DNA from: DASRHY01 sp046765875
GTDB taxonomy: Bacteria; Actinomycetota; Actinomycetes; Propionibacteriales; Kribbellaceae
Reading direction: 5' to 3'
DNA: 27,563 nucleotides
Assembly: GCA_046765875.1 (NCBI GenBank)
Contig: JBKPSJ010000193.1
Span: 1 to 27,563 of the forward strand
Part shown: piece after piece, positions 15,589 to 22,659 of the stretch
How the letters are laid out: each line of letters begins with the position of its first letter
How positions within the stretch are numbered: position 1 is the stretch's first letter
Notes under the pieces: model-generated
Seen by the model: the letters and a program-made list of their open reading frames with translations, nothing else
The model's database searches: none
What the model was told of the DNA's origin: nothing
Translations under genes and position numbers: made by a program

Positions 15589-15611
15589 GTGTTGCGGCAA
15601 AAGTGGCAGCC

Positions 15612-17009
15612 ATGGACGACAAGCAGTCGCACCAGCCGCAGCAGCCCGGGGCGCAGCAGTCCGGAAGCGCGTACGGCCCGCAGCAGGGCCGGCCGGGTGC
15701 GCCGTACGGATCGTCCTCGCACGGATCCCTGCCTTCGTACGGTTCGACTCCTTACGAAGGCACGCGGCCCCTGCCGGTGCAGGGGCACGGGGATGGCGGC
15801 CAGCAGCAGTTCGGGCAGTCCGGGGCGTTTCAGGGGACGGCCCCGGCCGGCCCTCCGCAGTGGCCGTACTCCCCTACCACCCACCAACCCGACCAGCCGA
15901 AGCCGCGTCGCCGGGGGCTCGCCCTCGTCGCGACCACGGCGCTGTTGGTCGGGGCGGCGGGCGGCGTGGGTGGTGCGGCTGCCTACTCGGCCATCAAGGA
16001 CGACCCGTCGAAGGCGGGTTCGGTCACGGCGCCGCTGACGCAGAGCGGGGCGGCTCCCACGTCAGCGGCGCCGGACGGGTCGGTGCAGAAGGCGGCGGCG
16101 ACCATGCTGCCGTCGGTGGTGAAGATCGGGGTGGTGACGCAGCAGGGCGCGGCGTCCGGCTCCGGAATCGTGATCAGGTCCGACGGGCTGATCGTCACCA
16201 ACAACCACGTGGTGGAGGCGGCGGCTCAGGGTGGCGAGCTCACCGTCACCCTGAACGACGGCAAGACCGTGCGGGCCTCGATCGTCGGCCGCGATGAGCT
16301 CACCGACCTGGCGGTGATCCGGGCCGACGTGAAGGGGCTGACTCCGGCCAAGCTGGGTAGTTCGGGCCAGCTCGCGGTCGGGCAGCAGGTGGTGGCGATC
16401 GGCTCGCCGTTCGGGCTCGACGCAACGGTCACCAGCGGCATCGTGTCGGCGCTCAACCGGCCGGTGACCTCCGGTGACGCCAACGGGGACAGCACCACGG
16501 TGTTCCCCGCGGTCCAGACAGACGCGGCCATCAATCCGGGCAACTCCGGTGGCGCGTTGATCGACCTCGCCGGCCGGGTGGTCGGCATCAACTCCGCGAT
16601 CAAGACCGCCGGCGACACTGGGCAGTCGCAAGGCGGCAGCATCGGCCTGGGCTTCGCGATACCGATCGACCAGGCCAAGCCGATCATCGACGAGCTGGTG
16701 GCCAAGGGCACGGCCACGCACGCACGGCTCGGCGTCCAGGTCGGCAACGCGGAGTCGTCCGACGGGCTGCAACAGGGTGCCCAGCTCGGCGAGGTGACGC
16801 CGGGCGGTGCGGCGGACAAGGCGGGTCTGCAGGCGGGTGACGTGGTGACCGCCGTGGACTCCCACGTGATCGCGTCTGGGGACGCGCTGGTCGCGGCGGT
16901 CCGCTCGCACCGCCCAGGCGAGAAAGTGACAATCACCTACACGCGTGGCGGACAGACCAAGACGGTCTCCGTCACCCTGGCCTCGGACGGCGGTAACCCG
17001 ACCGGCTGA
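15612..17009 (+). CDS. htrA: HtrA/DegP-family serine protease, PepD-like
   Basis: The 465-aa protein has a Pro/Gln/Gly-rich cytoplasmic tail (about 1-98) and one membrane helix (about 102-126). A trypsin-like protease domain follows, with the triad H199 (TNNHVV), D232 (LTDLAVI) and S312 (NPGNSGGAL). One PDZ domain (about 370-458) closes the protein. It should degrade or refold damaged proteins outside the membrane. I placed the start at the ATG at 15612; an open frame from a TTG at 15552 would bury the MprA-like box in coding sequence and adds no family-like residues. The gene follows the two-component genes by 90 bp, as pepD follows mprAB in M. tuberculosis, so feedback control of envelope stress is likely. 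Confidence 0.94.
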   Translation: MDDKQSHQPQQPGAQQSGSAYGPQQGRPGAPYGSSSHGSLPSYGSTPYEGTRPLPVQGHGDGGQQQFGQSGAFQGTAPAGPPQWPYSPTTHQPDQPKPRRRGLALVATTALLVGAAGGVGGAAAYSAIKDDPSKAGSVTAPLTQSGAAPTSAAPDGSVQKAAATMLPSVVKIGVVTQQGAASGSGIVIRSDGLIVTNNHVVEAAAQGGELTVTLNDGKTVRASIVGRDELTDLAVIRADVKGLTPAKLGSSGQLAVGQQVVAIGSPFGLDATVTSGIVSALNRPVTSGDANGDSTTVFPAVQTDAAINPGNSGGALIDLAGRVVGINSAIKTAGDTGQSQGGSIGLGFAIPIDQAKPIIDELVAKGTATHARLGVQVGNAESSDGLQQGAQLGEVTPGGAADKAGLQAGDVVTAVDSHVIASGDALVAAVRSHRPGEKVTITYTRGGQTKTVSVTLASDGGNPTG

Positions 17010-17060
17010 CCTCTCCCCCTCCTCAGCCGGCCGGGCTCACCGCCTTCCGAGTTCATATCG

Positions 17061-17099
17061 AAACGTTCCGCAACGGGATCATCCCGTTGCGGAACGTTT
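17061..17099. promoter_or_regulatory. 39-bp perfect palindrome, probable MarR operator
   Basis: Two perfect 18-bp arms (17061-17078 and 17082-17099) flank TCA. Each arm contains a smaller dyad, CGTT-N4-AACG, so there may be two stacked operators. The right arm ends three bases before the -10 box of the marR gene, so a bound repressor would block the promoter. As RNA it could also form a long hairpin ending htrA transcripts. I favour the operator role because of the position and nested dyads. Confidence 0.7.
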
Positions 17100-17101
17100 G
17101 T

Positions 17102-17107
17102 TATGGT
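17102..17107 (+). promoter_or_regulatory. Candidate -10 box, leaderless start of marR-type gene
   Basis: TATGGT ends six bases before the ATG at 17114, fitting a leaderless start. The preceding palindrome occupies where a -35 box would lie. Confidence 0.55.
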
Positions 17108-17113
17108 CGAATC

Positions 17114-17593
17114 ATGGCCGCCGCACCGCAGATCGACCTCGCCTTCCTGCTCAACCAGACGTCGTACGCGCTCGCCACCCGGATGGCGGCCGAACTGGCC
17201 GGCCTGGGGATCACACCGCGTATCTACTGCGTGCTGATGAAGGCCGAGCCGGGCGGGCTGACCCAGAACCAGATCGCCGAGCAGGCCGCGCTGGACAAGA
17301 CCACGATGGTGGTCACGCTGGACGAGATGGAGCGTGCCGGACTTGCGGAGCGCAGGGCGTCCGACACCGACCGGCGGGCCAGGATCGTCGCAGTCACACC
17401 CGCCGGCCGCAAGATGCTGGCCAAGGCACACACGATCGTCAACCGGATCTACGACGAGGTGCTCGGCTCGGTGCCGTCGCGAGACCTGGCCGGGTTCCTG
17501 TCCGGGCTGACCGCGCTAGCGGGTGGAGCCCTGGCCGAACCGTCACACCTGACGCATCCGGTGCGCCGCCGGGCACCGCGCGTTCCGGCATAG
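17114..17593 (+). CDS. MarR-family transcriptional regulator
   Basis: The 159-aa protein has the MarR winged helix: GLTQNQIAEQAALDKTTMVV as helix-turn-helix (about residues 49-68), then LDEMERAGLAERRAS and the wing with DRRARIVAVTPAGRK. Such dimers bind palindromes and are released by small aromatic or xenobiotic ligands. The gene precedes a DHA2 exporter and a pirin. Palindromes sharing the half-site GTTCCG/CGGAAC lie before it and before the exporter gene, so it probably represses itself and the exporter. The start at 17114 follows a TATGGT box with no Shine-Dalgarno. An upstream GTT/ATT-rich frame extension from 17087 would begin inside the palindrome and is unlikely. Confidence 0.92.
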   Translation: MAAAPQIDLAFLLNQTSYALATRMAAELAGLGITPRIYCVLMKAEPGGLTQNQIAEQAALDKTTMVVTLDEMERAGLAERRASDTDRRARIVAVTPAGRKMLAKAHTIVNRIYDEVLGSVPSRDLAGFLSGLTALAGGALAEPSHLTHPVRRRAPRVPA

Positions 17594-17604
17594 GTCCGAA
17601 CTAG

Positions 17605-17624
17605 ATAGTTTCGTACGGAACTAT
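17605..17624. promoter_or_regulatory. Palindromic operator upstream of MFS exporter gene
   Basis: ATAGTT and AACTAT arms flank an inner CGTACG palindrome, so the 20-bp site is symmetric except for one T/G pair. A possible -10 box, TACGGT (17629-17634), lies five bases downstream. The site contains CGGAAC, as does the palindrome before the marR-type gene. Binding by that MarR protein is inferred. Confidence 0.65.
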
Positions 17625-17670
17625 TTGCTACGGTTTGAGTCGTCCAGTCCGACGACTCAGGAGGTCCGGC

Positions 17671-19107
17671 ATGATGCCCGGCAAGCGGCTCGCGCTGGCG
17701 GTGCTCTCCGCGGCGCAACTGATAGTGATCCTCGACGGCACGATCGTGACCGTCGCTCTCCCGGCGATCCAGCACGATCTCGGCTTCAGTCAGGCCGGGC
17801 TGGTCTGGGTGACCAATGCGTTCCTGGTCCCGTTCGGCGGGCTGCTGCTGTTCGCCGGACGGCTCGGCGACCTGCTCGGCGCCCGGCGGATCTTCCTGTC
17901 CGGGCTGGTCGTGTTCACCGCCGCCTCGGTGCTGTGCGGGCTCGCGACCGGTCCGGCGATGCTGATCGGCGCCCGGTTCGTCCAGGGCGCCGGCGCCGCG
18001 CTCGCCTCGGCGGTGGTGCTGGGGATGATCGCCGGGCTGTTCCCCGAGCCGGGTGAGCAGGCCAGGGCGTTCGGGGTGTTCGCGTTCACCGGTTCGGCCG
18101 GCGCCTCGATCGGTGTCGTCGCCGGTGGCGTGCTGACCCAGGTGGCGAGCTGGCACTGGATCTTCCTGATCAACGCTCCGGTCGGTGTCGCCGCGGCGCT
18201 GCTCGCCGTACGGGTGCTCCCGGCCGGCCGCGGGACCGGCCTCGCCGACGGCGCCGATTTCGCGGGTGCGGCGCTGGTCACAACCGGCCTGATGCTCGGC
18301 GTGGCCACGATCGTCCAGGTCCCGCAGCGTGGATGGGACTCGGCGTACACGATCGGGATCGGGACGCTGTCGGTGCTGTTGCTGGTCGCGTTCGTGGTCC
18401 GGCAGGCGACAGCAGCGCGGCCGCTGCTCCCGCTCGGCCTGTTGCGGTCCCGGCGGCTGACCGCGGCGAACCTGGTCCTGCTCACGATAGTGGCGACCGG
18501 CTTCACGTTCCAGTTCCTCACCGCGCTGTACCTGCAGAACGTGCTCGGGTACGGCCCGCTGCGGACCGGCCTGGCTTATTTGTCGATCACGGCCGCGATC
18601 GGCGTTTCGTCGCTGCTGGTGTCCGCCCGGCTCGCGGAACGGTACGGCGCGCTGCGGGTGTTGCTGACCGGGCTGGTGCTGTTCGTCGCCGGCATCACTT
18701 GGCTGGCCCGGCTGCGGACCGATGGGACGTACTCCGTCGACCTGCTGCCATCGATGGTGCTGATGGGCACCGGGTTCGGGCTGGCGATGCCGCAGGTCAC
18801 CACGATCGCCATGGCCGGTGCCGAGCCGCGGTACGCCGGGCTGGCGTCCGGCTTGTTCACGACCACCCAGCAGGTCGGCGGGTCCCTCGGGGTAGCCGTG
18901 CTGGGCACCGTCGCGGCGTCCCGCGCGGACGGACTGGTCGCGGCCGGCGTTGAGCCGCTGGCCGCCGCGACCTCGGGATTCCGGCTGGCCTTCGCGCTCG
19001 CTGCCGTGCTGCTGTCATCCGGGACGGTGCTGGCCGCTGTTGCCCTGCGCACGCGGCGACAGTCCCGCGTACCGGCCGCCCGTGAGCTCGAAGGGTCGGC
19101 GTGCTGA
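17671..19107 (+). CDS. MFS multidrug exporter, DHA2 (EmrB/QacA) type
   Basis: The 478-aa protein has about 14 hydrophobic helices, as in the 14-TMS DHA2 drug/proton antiporters. Family motifs are visible: LDGTIVTVALPAI in TM1 (motif D1), GRLGDLLGARR after TM2 (motif A) and GASIGVVAGGVL in TM5 (motif C). It should export drugs or other hydrophobic compounds using the proton gradient. The ATG at 17671 follows AGGAGG by six bases; a second ATG is next to it. It lies 77 bp after the MarR gene, behind its own palindrome and possible promoter, so induction by a MarR ligand is likely. The exported compound is unknown. Confidence 0.93.
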   Translation: MMPGKRLALAVLSAAQLIVILDGTIVTVALPAIQHDLGFSQAGLVWVTNAFLVPFGGLLLFAGRLGDLLGARRIFLSGLVVFTAASVLCGLATGPAMLIGARFVQGAGAALASAVVLGMIAGLFPEPGEQARAFGVFAFTGSAGASIGVVAGGVLTQVASWHWIFLINAPVGVAAALLAVRVLPAGRGTGLADGADFAGAALVTTGLMLGVATIVQVPQRGWDSAYTIGIGTLSVLLLVAFVVRQATAARPLLPLGLLRSRRLTAANLVLLTIVATGFTFQFLTALYLQNVLGYGPLRTGLAYLSITAAIGVSSLLVSARLAERYGALRVLLTGLVLFVAGITWLARLRTDGTYSVDLLPSMVLMGTGFGLAMPQVTTIAMAGAEPRYAGLASGLFTTTQQVGGSLGVAVLGTVAASRADGLVAAGVEPLAAATSGFRLAFALAAVLLSSGTVLAAVALRTRRQSRVPAARELEGSAC

Positions 19108-19120
19108 CATCCTGGATCCC

Positions 19121-19813
19121 GTGACGGTCGAGGTACGCCGGGCCGGTGACCGGTTCCGTACAGCGGGCAAGGGACTGCAGTCGCGGCACTCGTTCTCGTT
19201 CGGCGAGCACTACGATCCGGCGAACCTCGGCTTCGGGCTGCTGGTCGCGCACAACGAGGACATCGTTGCCCCGGGCAACGGGTACGGCACCCACCCGCAC
19301 CGCGATCTGGAGATCGTCACCTGGGTGCTCAGCGGCCGGCTTCGGCACACCGACTCCGGTGGTACGTCGGGGGTGGTGTACCCGGGTCTGGCCCAGCGGC
19401 TCAGCGCCGGGTCGGGCATCCTGCACGCCGAACGGACCGACGGCGACGAGCCGGTGCACTTCGTCCAGATGTGGGTACGCCCGGACGAACTCGGCCTCAG
19501 CCCGGCGTACGCCCAGCACGACATCGGCTCCGACCTGGCCAGCGGCGAACTCGTCCCGGTCGCGTCGGGAACCAGGTCCGACGCCGCGATCCGGATCAAC
19601 CAGCCGTCGGCAGACTTCTTCGTCGCCCGGCTCCGGTCTGGAGCGCCGGTGAACCTGCCCGGTGCGGCGTACATGCATCTGTTCGTCGCGCAAGGTGCGG
19701 TGGAGTTGGAAGGGACCGGGGAGCTCGGCGCCGGGGACGCCGCCCGGATCACAGACGACGGCCTGCGGGTTGCGGGCGACGCAGAAGTGCTGGTCTGGAC
19801 CTTCGCAGGCTAG
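19121..19813 (+). CDS. Pirin family protein (cupin metalloprotein)
   Basis: The 230-aa protein is a two-cupin pirin. The metal ligands of the family appear in the N-terminal cupin as H58 and H60 (GTHPHRDLEIVTW) and H102 and E104 (GILHAERT), one residue offset from the quercetin-degrading E. coli YhhW. RRAGDRF, HSFSFGEHYDP and HFVQMWVRP are typical pirin segments. It is probably a cytoplasmic metal-dependent dioxygenase-like or redox-sensing protein. The GTG start is 13 bases after the exporter stop, so the two are probably cotranscribed. Its position suggests it modifies a compound connected with the exporter. Its TAG overlaps the stop of the convergent LuxR-type gene within CTAG. Confidence 0.92.
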   Translation: MTVEVRRAGDRFRTAGKGLQSRHSFSFGEHYDPANLGFGLLVAHNEDIVAPGNGYGTHPHRDLEIVTWVLSGRLRHTDSGGTSGVVYPGLAQRLSAGSGILHAERTDGDEPVHFVQMWVRPDELGLSPAYAQHDIGSDLASGELVPVASGTRSDAAIRINQPSADFFVARLRSGAPVNLPGAAYMHLFVAQGAVELEGTGELGAGDAARITDDGLRVAGDAEVLVWTFAG

Positions 19814-20805
19814 GTACCGAGGACGCGGCTCAGCAGCGTCCGGCTGCTCTGCGTACCGGTCTTGGCGAAGATCGAGTGCAGGTGGTCCTCGACCGTGTGC
19901 TCGGACAGGAACAGTCGACGGGCGAGCTCGCGGGTGTCGGTCTGTGTCACCAGCTCACCCAACAACTCGGTCTCGCTATCGGTCAGGGCGAACGCCCGGG
20001 CGAAAATGGCGAGCCGTTCGGGCACGGTCGTCTCCTCGATGCTGACCGCGATCGTCGCGTCGTCGATCCGGGCTGCCCGCAGCGTCATCCACCGCCCGCC
20101 GGACAGGGGCACGCGGGCTACCGGCCGGTTGTGGTCCACGCCCGCCTCGACCGCGAGCAACTGCGCGGCGACGTTGTAGGCGCTGGCCGGAATCGGCGCC
20201 CGCCCTTCGGATGGTGGGACGAGTAACCGCAGGTACTTGAGCGTCTCCGGGGTCTGGCCGAGCACGTCAAGCTCGCCTGAGAGCAGCAGCACGACCGGGC
20301 CGAACCGGCGGGGGTCGCCGTCGGTTCGGGCGACGAAGGTGTTCGCCTGGCAGCGGCGCAGGGCCTCGGTCAACGTAGGGACCAAGTCGGCCAGCAGGTC
20401 CAGGTCCGCGCGGCTGAACGGCGTACCGGATCGCCACAGATCGAGGAAGCCCCAGCAGCCGTACCGGTCGCGGTAGACCGACGAGGCCACATCGGTCATG
20501 CCGTGCTCGTCGAGCAGGGCACACCACCCGTCTGCGTCGGGTTGGATGGCCAGCGCGGCCGGGCTGTCGAGTGCGGTCCAGCGGTTGCGGGTGCTGAGGT
20601 ACTTGAGCCGGATCAGCCTGGGCAGGTCGGCCGGCAGCGGCGCCGGTACGTCTGCCAGCGGCGCCGATCCGACCGAGGTCTCCGGGTCGGTGAGAAGCCA
20701 GGCGTACGCGTCGAAGCCGACCGTGTGGCGCAACTCCTCGACCACCGCGAGACGCAGCTCCACGGCGTCCGCCGCGGTGGCGCAGATCTTCTCGATCCGG
20801 CTCAC
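19810..20805 (-). CDS. LuxR-type transcriptional regulator with N-terminal GAF-like domain
   Basis: The 331-aa protein ends in a LuxR/NarL helix-turn-helix (about 270-331): LTDSETELLGELVTQTDTRELARRLFLSEHTVEDHLHSIF. The N-terminal part (about 1-180) looks like a degenerate GAF domain: VGFDAYAWLLTDPET, then YGCWGFLDLWRSGTPFSRADLDLLADL. A middle linker shows no known domain. It is not a response regulator, as no receiver domain is present. I chose the GTG at 20805, which sits six bases after a TACGCT box on the minus strand; the open frame extends to 21021 but that part is not family-like. No partner gene is obvious, so its target is unknown. Confidence 0.87.
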   Translation of the reverse strand: MSRIEKICATAADAVELRLAVVEELRHTVGFDAYAWLLTDPETSVGSAPLADVPAPLPADLPRLIRLKYLSTRNRWTALDSPAALAIQPDADGWCALLDEHGMTDVASSVYRDRYGCWGFLDLWRSGTPFSRADLDLLADLVPTLTEALRRCQANTFVARTDGDPRRFGPVVLLLSGELDVLGQTPETLKYLRLLVPPSEGRAPIPASAYNVAAQLLAVEAGVDHNRPVARVPLSGGRWMTLRAARIDDATIAVSIEETTVPERLAIFARAFALTDSETELLGELVTQTDTRELARRLFLSEHTVEDHLHSIFAKTGTQSSRTLLSRVLGT

Positions 20806-20811
20806 GAGCCG

Positions 20812-20817
20812 AGCGTA
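20812..20817 (-). promoter_or_regulatory. Candidate -10 box, leaderless start of LuxR-type gene
   Basis: On the minus strand TACGCT ends six bases before the GTG at 20805, the leaderless arrangement. No convincing -35 was seen. This box is the main reason for the start chosen. Confidence 0.5.
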
Positions 20818-20962
20818 AAACCCCAGAAAGGCGGGATGGGCCGATCCCGGCGCGGCTTCCTGCCGCGGCAACTCACCCACCCTCGCCGCCGCGCCCCACA
20901 ACCGGATCCGGTACGCAGCCTGACTCCGCCCCGAAGAGCCAGAGCGCCGGATCCTGACGGCG

Positions 20963-21319
20963 TCAGCCGATGGGGTCCGGTTTGGGCTCGGCGGCCAGTT
21001 GCTCGCTGAGCGACCAGACATGGTGCAGGCCGCGGCCGCCTGCGCCCTCCGGGTTCTCCGCGAAGCCCTCGACGAACTGGCTCATGTGGCGTTGCCAGCG
21101 CTGATCGTCCGGATCGTTCGCCAGCTGCTTGAGGGCGGCGTCGAAGTCGTCGCAGTCGACCAGATGGAACAGGTCCCGGCCACTGCGCCAGATCTTCCAG
21201 TCGGCGATTCCGGCCCGCTGCATGGCGGTGATCAGCTCGGGCCAGACCGTGGCGTGCTCGGTGTCGTACGCCTTTTCGGAGCCCTCGGCGAGCCGGCTGT
21301 GCAGGGCAATTTGGTTCAC
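20963..21319 (-). CDS. rhaM: L-rhamnose mutarotase family protein
   Basis: The 118-aa protein belongs to the L-rhamnose mutarotase (RhaM, formerly DUF718) family, a dimeric ferredoxin-like fold that interconverts anomers of rhamnose. The family core is visible: IALHSRLAEGSEKAYDTEHATVWPELITAMQRAGI, ADWKIWRSGRDLFHLVDCDDF and WQRHMSQF. The catalytic-region histidine is in EHATVWPE. I chose the GTG at 21319, which gives the usual N-terminus; the open frame to 21376 would add 19 unrelated residues. A TATCTT box lies eight bases upstream on the minus strand. No rhamnose transport or catabolic gene is near, so the actual sugar could differ. Confidence 0.88.
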   Translation of the reverse strand: MNQIALHSRLAEGSEKAYDTEHATVWPELITAMQRAGIADWKIWRSGRDLFHLVDCDDFDAALKQLANDPDDQRWQRHMSQFVEGFAENPEGAGGRGLHHVWSLSEQLAAEPKPDPIG

Positions 21320-21524
21320 GGTTGTACAAGATAGCGAACCGTTACCCTTGGGAGCGCCTTCACCCACTTGCGCCACGTGCCGTCAACGTCTCACAGTTGT
21401 CCGGCCGTTGGTCGGCCGAGCGGGGTCTCGCAGGCCGCGGTGTGAGGGATCCGACAACACTCGCGGCTAGCCTTCTTGCCAGTGCGGTCGGTCCAGACCG
21501 CTGGGGAAAGGGACGCTTGCGCTG

Positions 21525-22580
21525 ATGGTTCGACGCATTCCAGTACGCCGTGTCATCGCCGCAGCCCTGGTAGCCGTGGCCGGGTTCGCCGTACCCGCGT
21601 CGGTTCTGATGCCGGCGGACGCGGCTGGAACGGTCAAGGCGTCGGTCAGCCTGACCGGGCCGAGCAGCGGCGTGTACGGATCGACCGTCACGCTGTCCGG
21701 CACCGTCTGGCGGACCGGCACCACCACCAAACTGGTCAACGCGACGATCTGGCTGCAGCGCACCACGCACGGCGGCACCACCTGGTCCAATGTCACCTCG
21801 ACGCACTCGTCATCCACCGGCACGTTCTCATTCCAGGTCACGCAGGGCACGCCGTACGACTACCGCACGTACTGGGGTGGGAGCGCGACATACACGACGG
21901 CTGTGAGCCCGCGGGTGTTCCCGGCGGTTCTGCAGTCCGTGCGGTTCGACTCGATCCGAGATGTCAACTGGACCCTCGGGACGCTCGAGGCGACGGCGAC
22001 GGTGCTGCCCGTTCAGGTCAGCGGCGGCACGGTATGGCTGCAGCGGTACAACCCGGCGACGAAGGTCTGGGACAACTACATCTCGGCGAAGACCACAGGC
22101 CACTCGCAGGTCGTGATCCGCGGCAACGTGAACGGCACCAGCGCACTGTTCCGCATCTACGCTCCGCAGCGCTTCGCATACTCCGCCGGAGTCTCGGCCA
22201 CCAAGCAGTTCAGCCACTACAAGTGGCGCGGCGCCTACACCAACGCACTTGTGAATCAGGGTGGTAGCGGCGATCCGCTGTTCTTCCTCGCCAGCGACTC
22301 GACCCACGAGACGGCGACCCTGTCCGCCGCCAAGGGCGGGAGCGTGTGGGGAGACATCGACTCGTCGGGATGCACCAAGGTCACCTCGACGGTCACCAAC
22401 TTCGCCGACGCGGACGCGACCGTCGGCCTCGGCGCGCTGAGCGTGCCGGTGGCCGCATCGGCGACCCAGACGCTCGCCGCAGCGCTCGGCACATCCACAG
22501 TTCGGCTCCAGGTCACGGATACGACCTCGAGTGCGGGACCGGTCGACCTCACGAAGACGCAACTGCTCTGCGCGAACTAA
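21525..22580 (+). CDS. Secreted protein with Ig-like domain, paralog 1
   Basis: The 351-aa protein starts with a Sec signal peptide: basic MVRRIPVRR, a hydrophobic core and an ADAA cleavage region near residue 34. A bacterial Ig-like domain follows (about 37-130), with the pattern GVYGSTVTLSGTVW, NATIWLQR, STGTFSFQV and YDYRTYWGGSATY. A second region contains FDSIRDVNWTLGT, TVWLQRYNPATK, FRIYAPQ and HYKWRGA. The last third carries two cysteines (SSGCTKV and the terminal LLCAN) that could form a disulfide. No sortase motif or membrane anchor is visible. It is a tandem duplicate of the next gene. Function is unknown; a cell-surface or adhesion role is a guess from the fold. Confidence 0.88.
   Translation: MVRRIPVRRVIAAALVAVAGFAVPASVLMPADAAGTVKASVSLTGPSSGVYGSTVTLSGTVWRTGTTTKLVNATIWLQRTTHGGTTWSNVTSTHSSSTGTFSFQVTQGTPYDYRTYWGGSATYTTAVSPRVFPAVLQSVRFDSIRDVNWTLGTLEATATVLPVQVSGGTVWLQRYNPATKVWDNYISAKTTGHSQVVIRGNVNGTSALFRIYAPQRFAYSAGVSATKQFSHYKWRGAYTNALVNQGGSGDPLFFLASDSTHETATLSAAKGGSVWGDIDSSGCTKVTSTVTNFADADATVGLGALSVPVAASATQTLAAALGTSTVRLQVTDTTSSAGPVDLTKTQLLCAN
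21714..21761 (+). repeat. 48-bp exact direct repeat, copy 1 (in paralog 1)
   Basis: This block in the Ig-like domain (codons for TGTTTKLVNATIWLQR) is identical to 22876-22923 in the next gene. Flanking coding sequence differs at many synonymous positions, so the block may reflect recent gene conversion. Confidence 0.85.
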
Positions 22581-22659
22581 ACCGGCCGGAGCCTCATCTA
22601 GTCCAAGGGAAAGCTCCATCCAATCAGGGGGCGGGGGCCCTTCATCGAAAGGGACAGAC

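Noticed and set aside
15552..15611. Upstream TTG start for htrA
   Set aside because: It would place the MprA-box-like repeat in coding sequence and adds residues not seen in the family.
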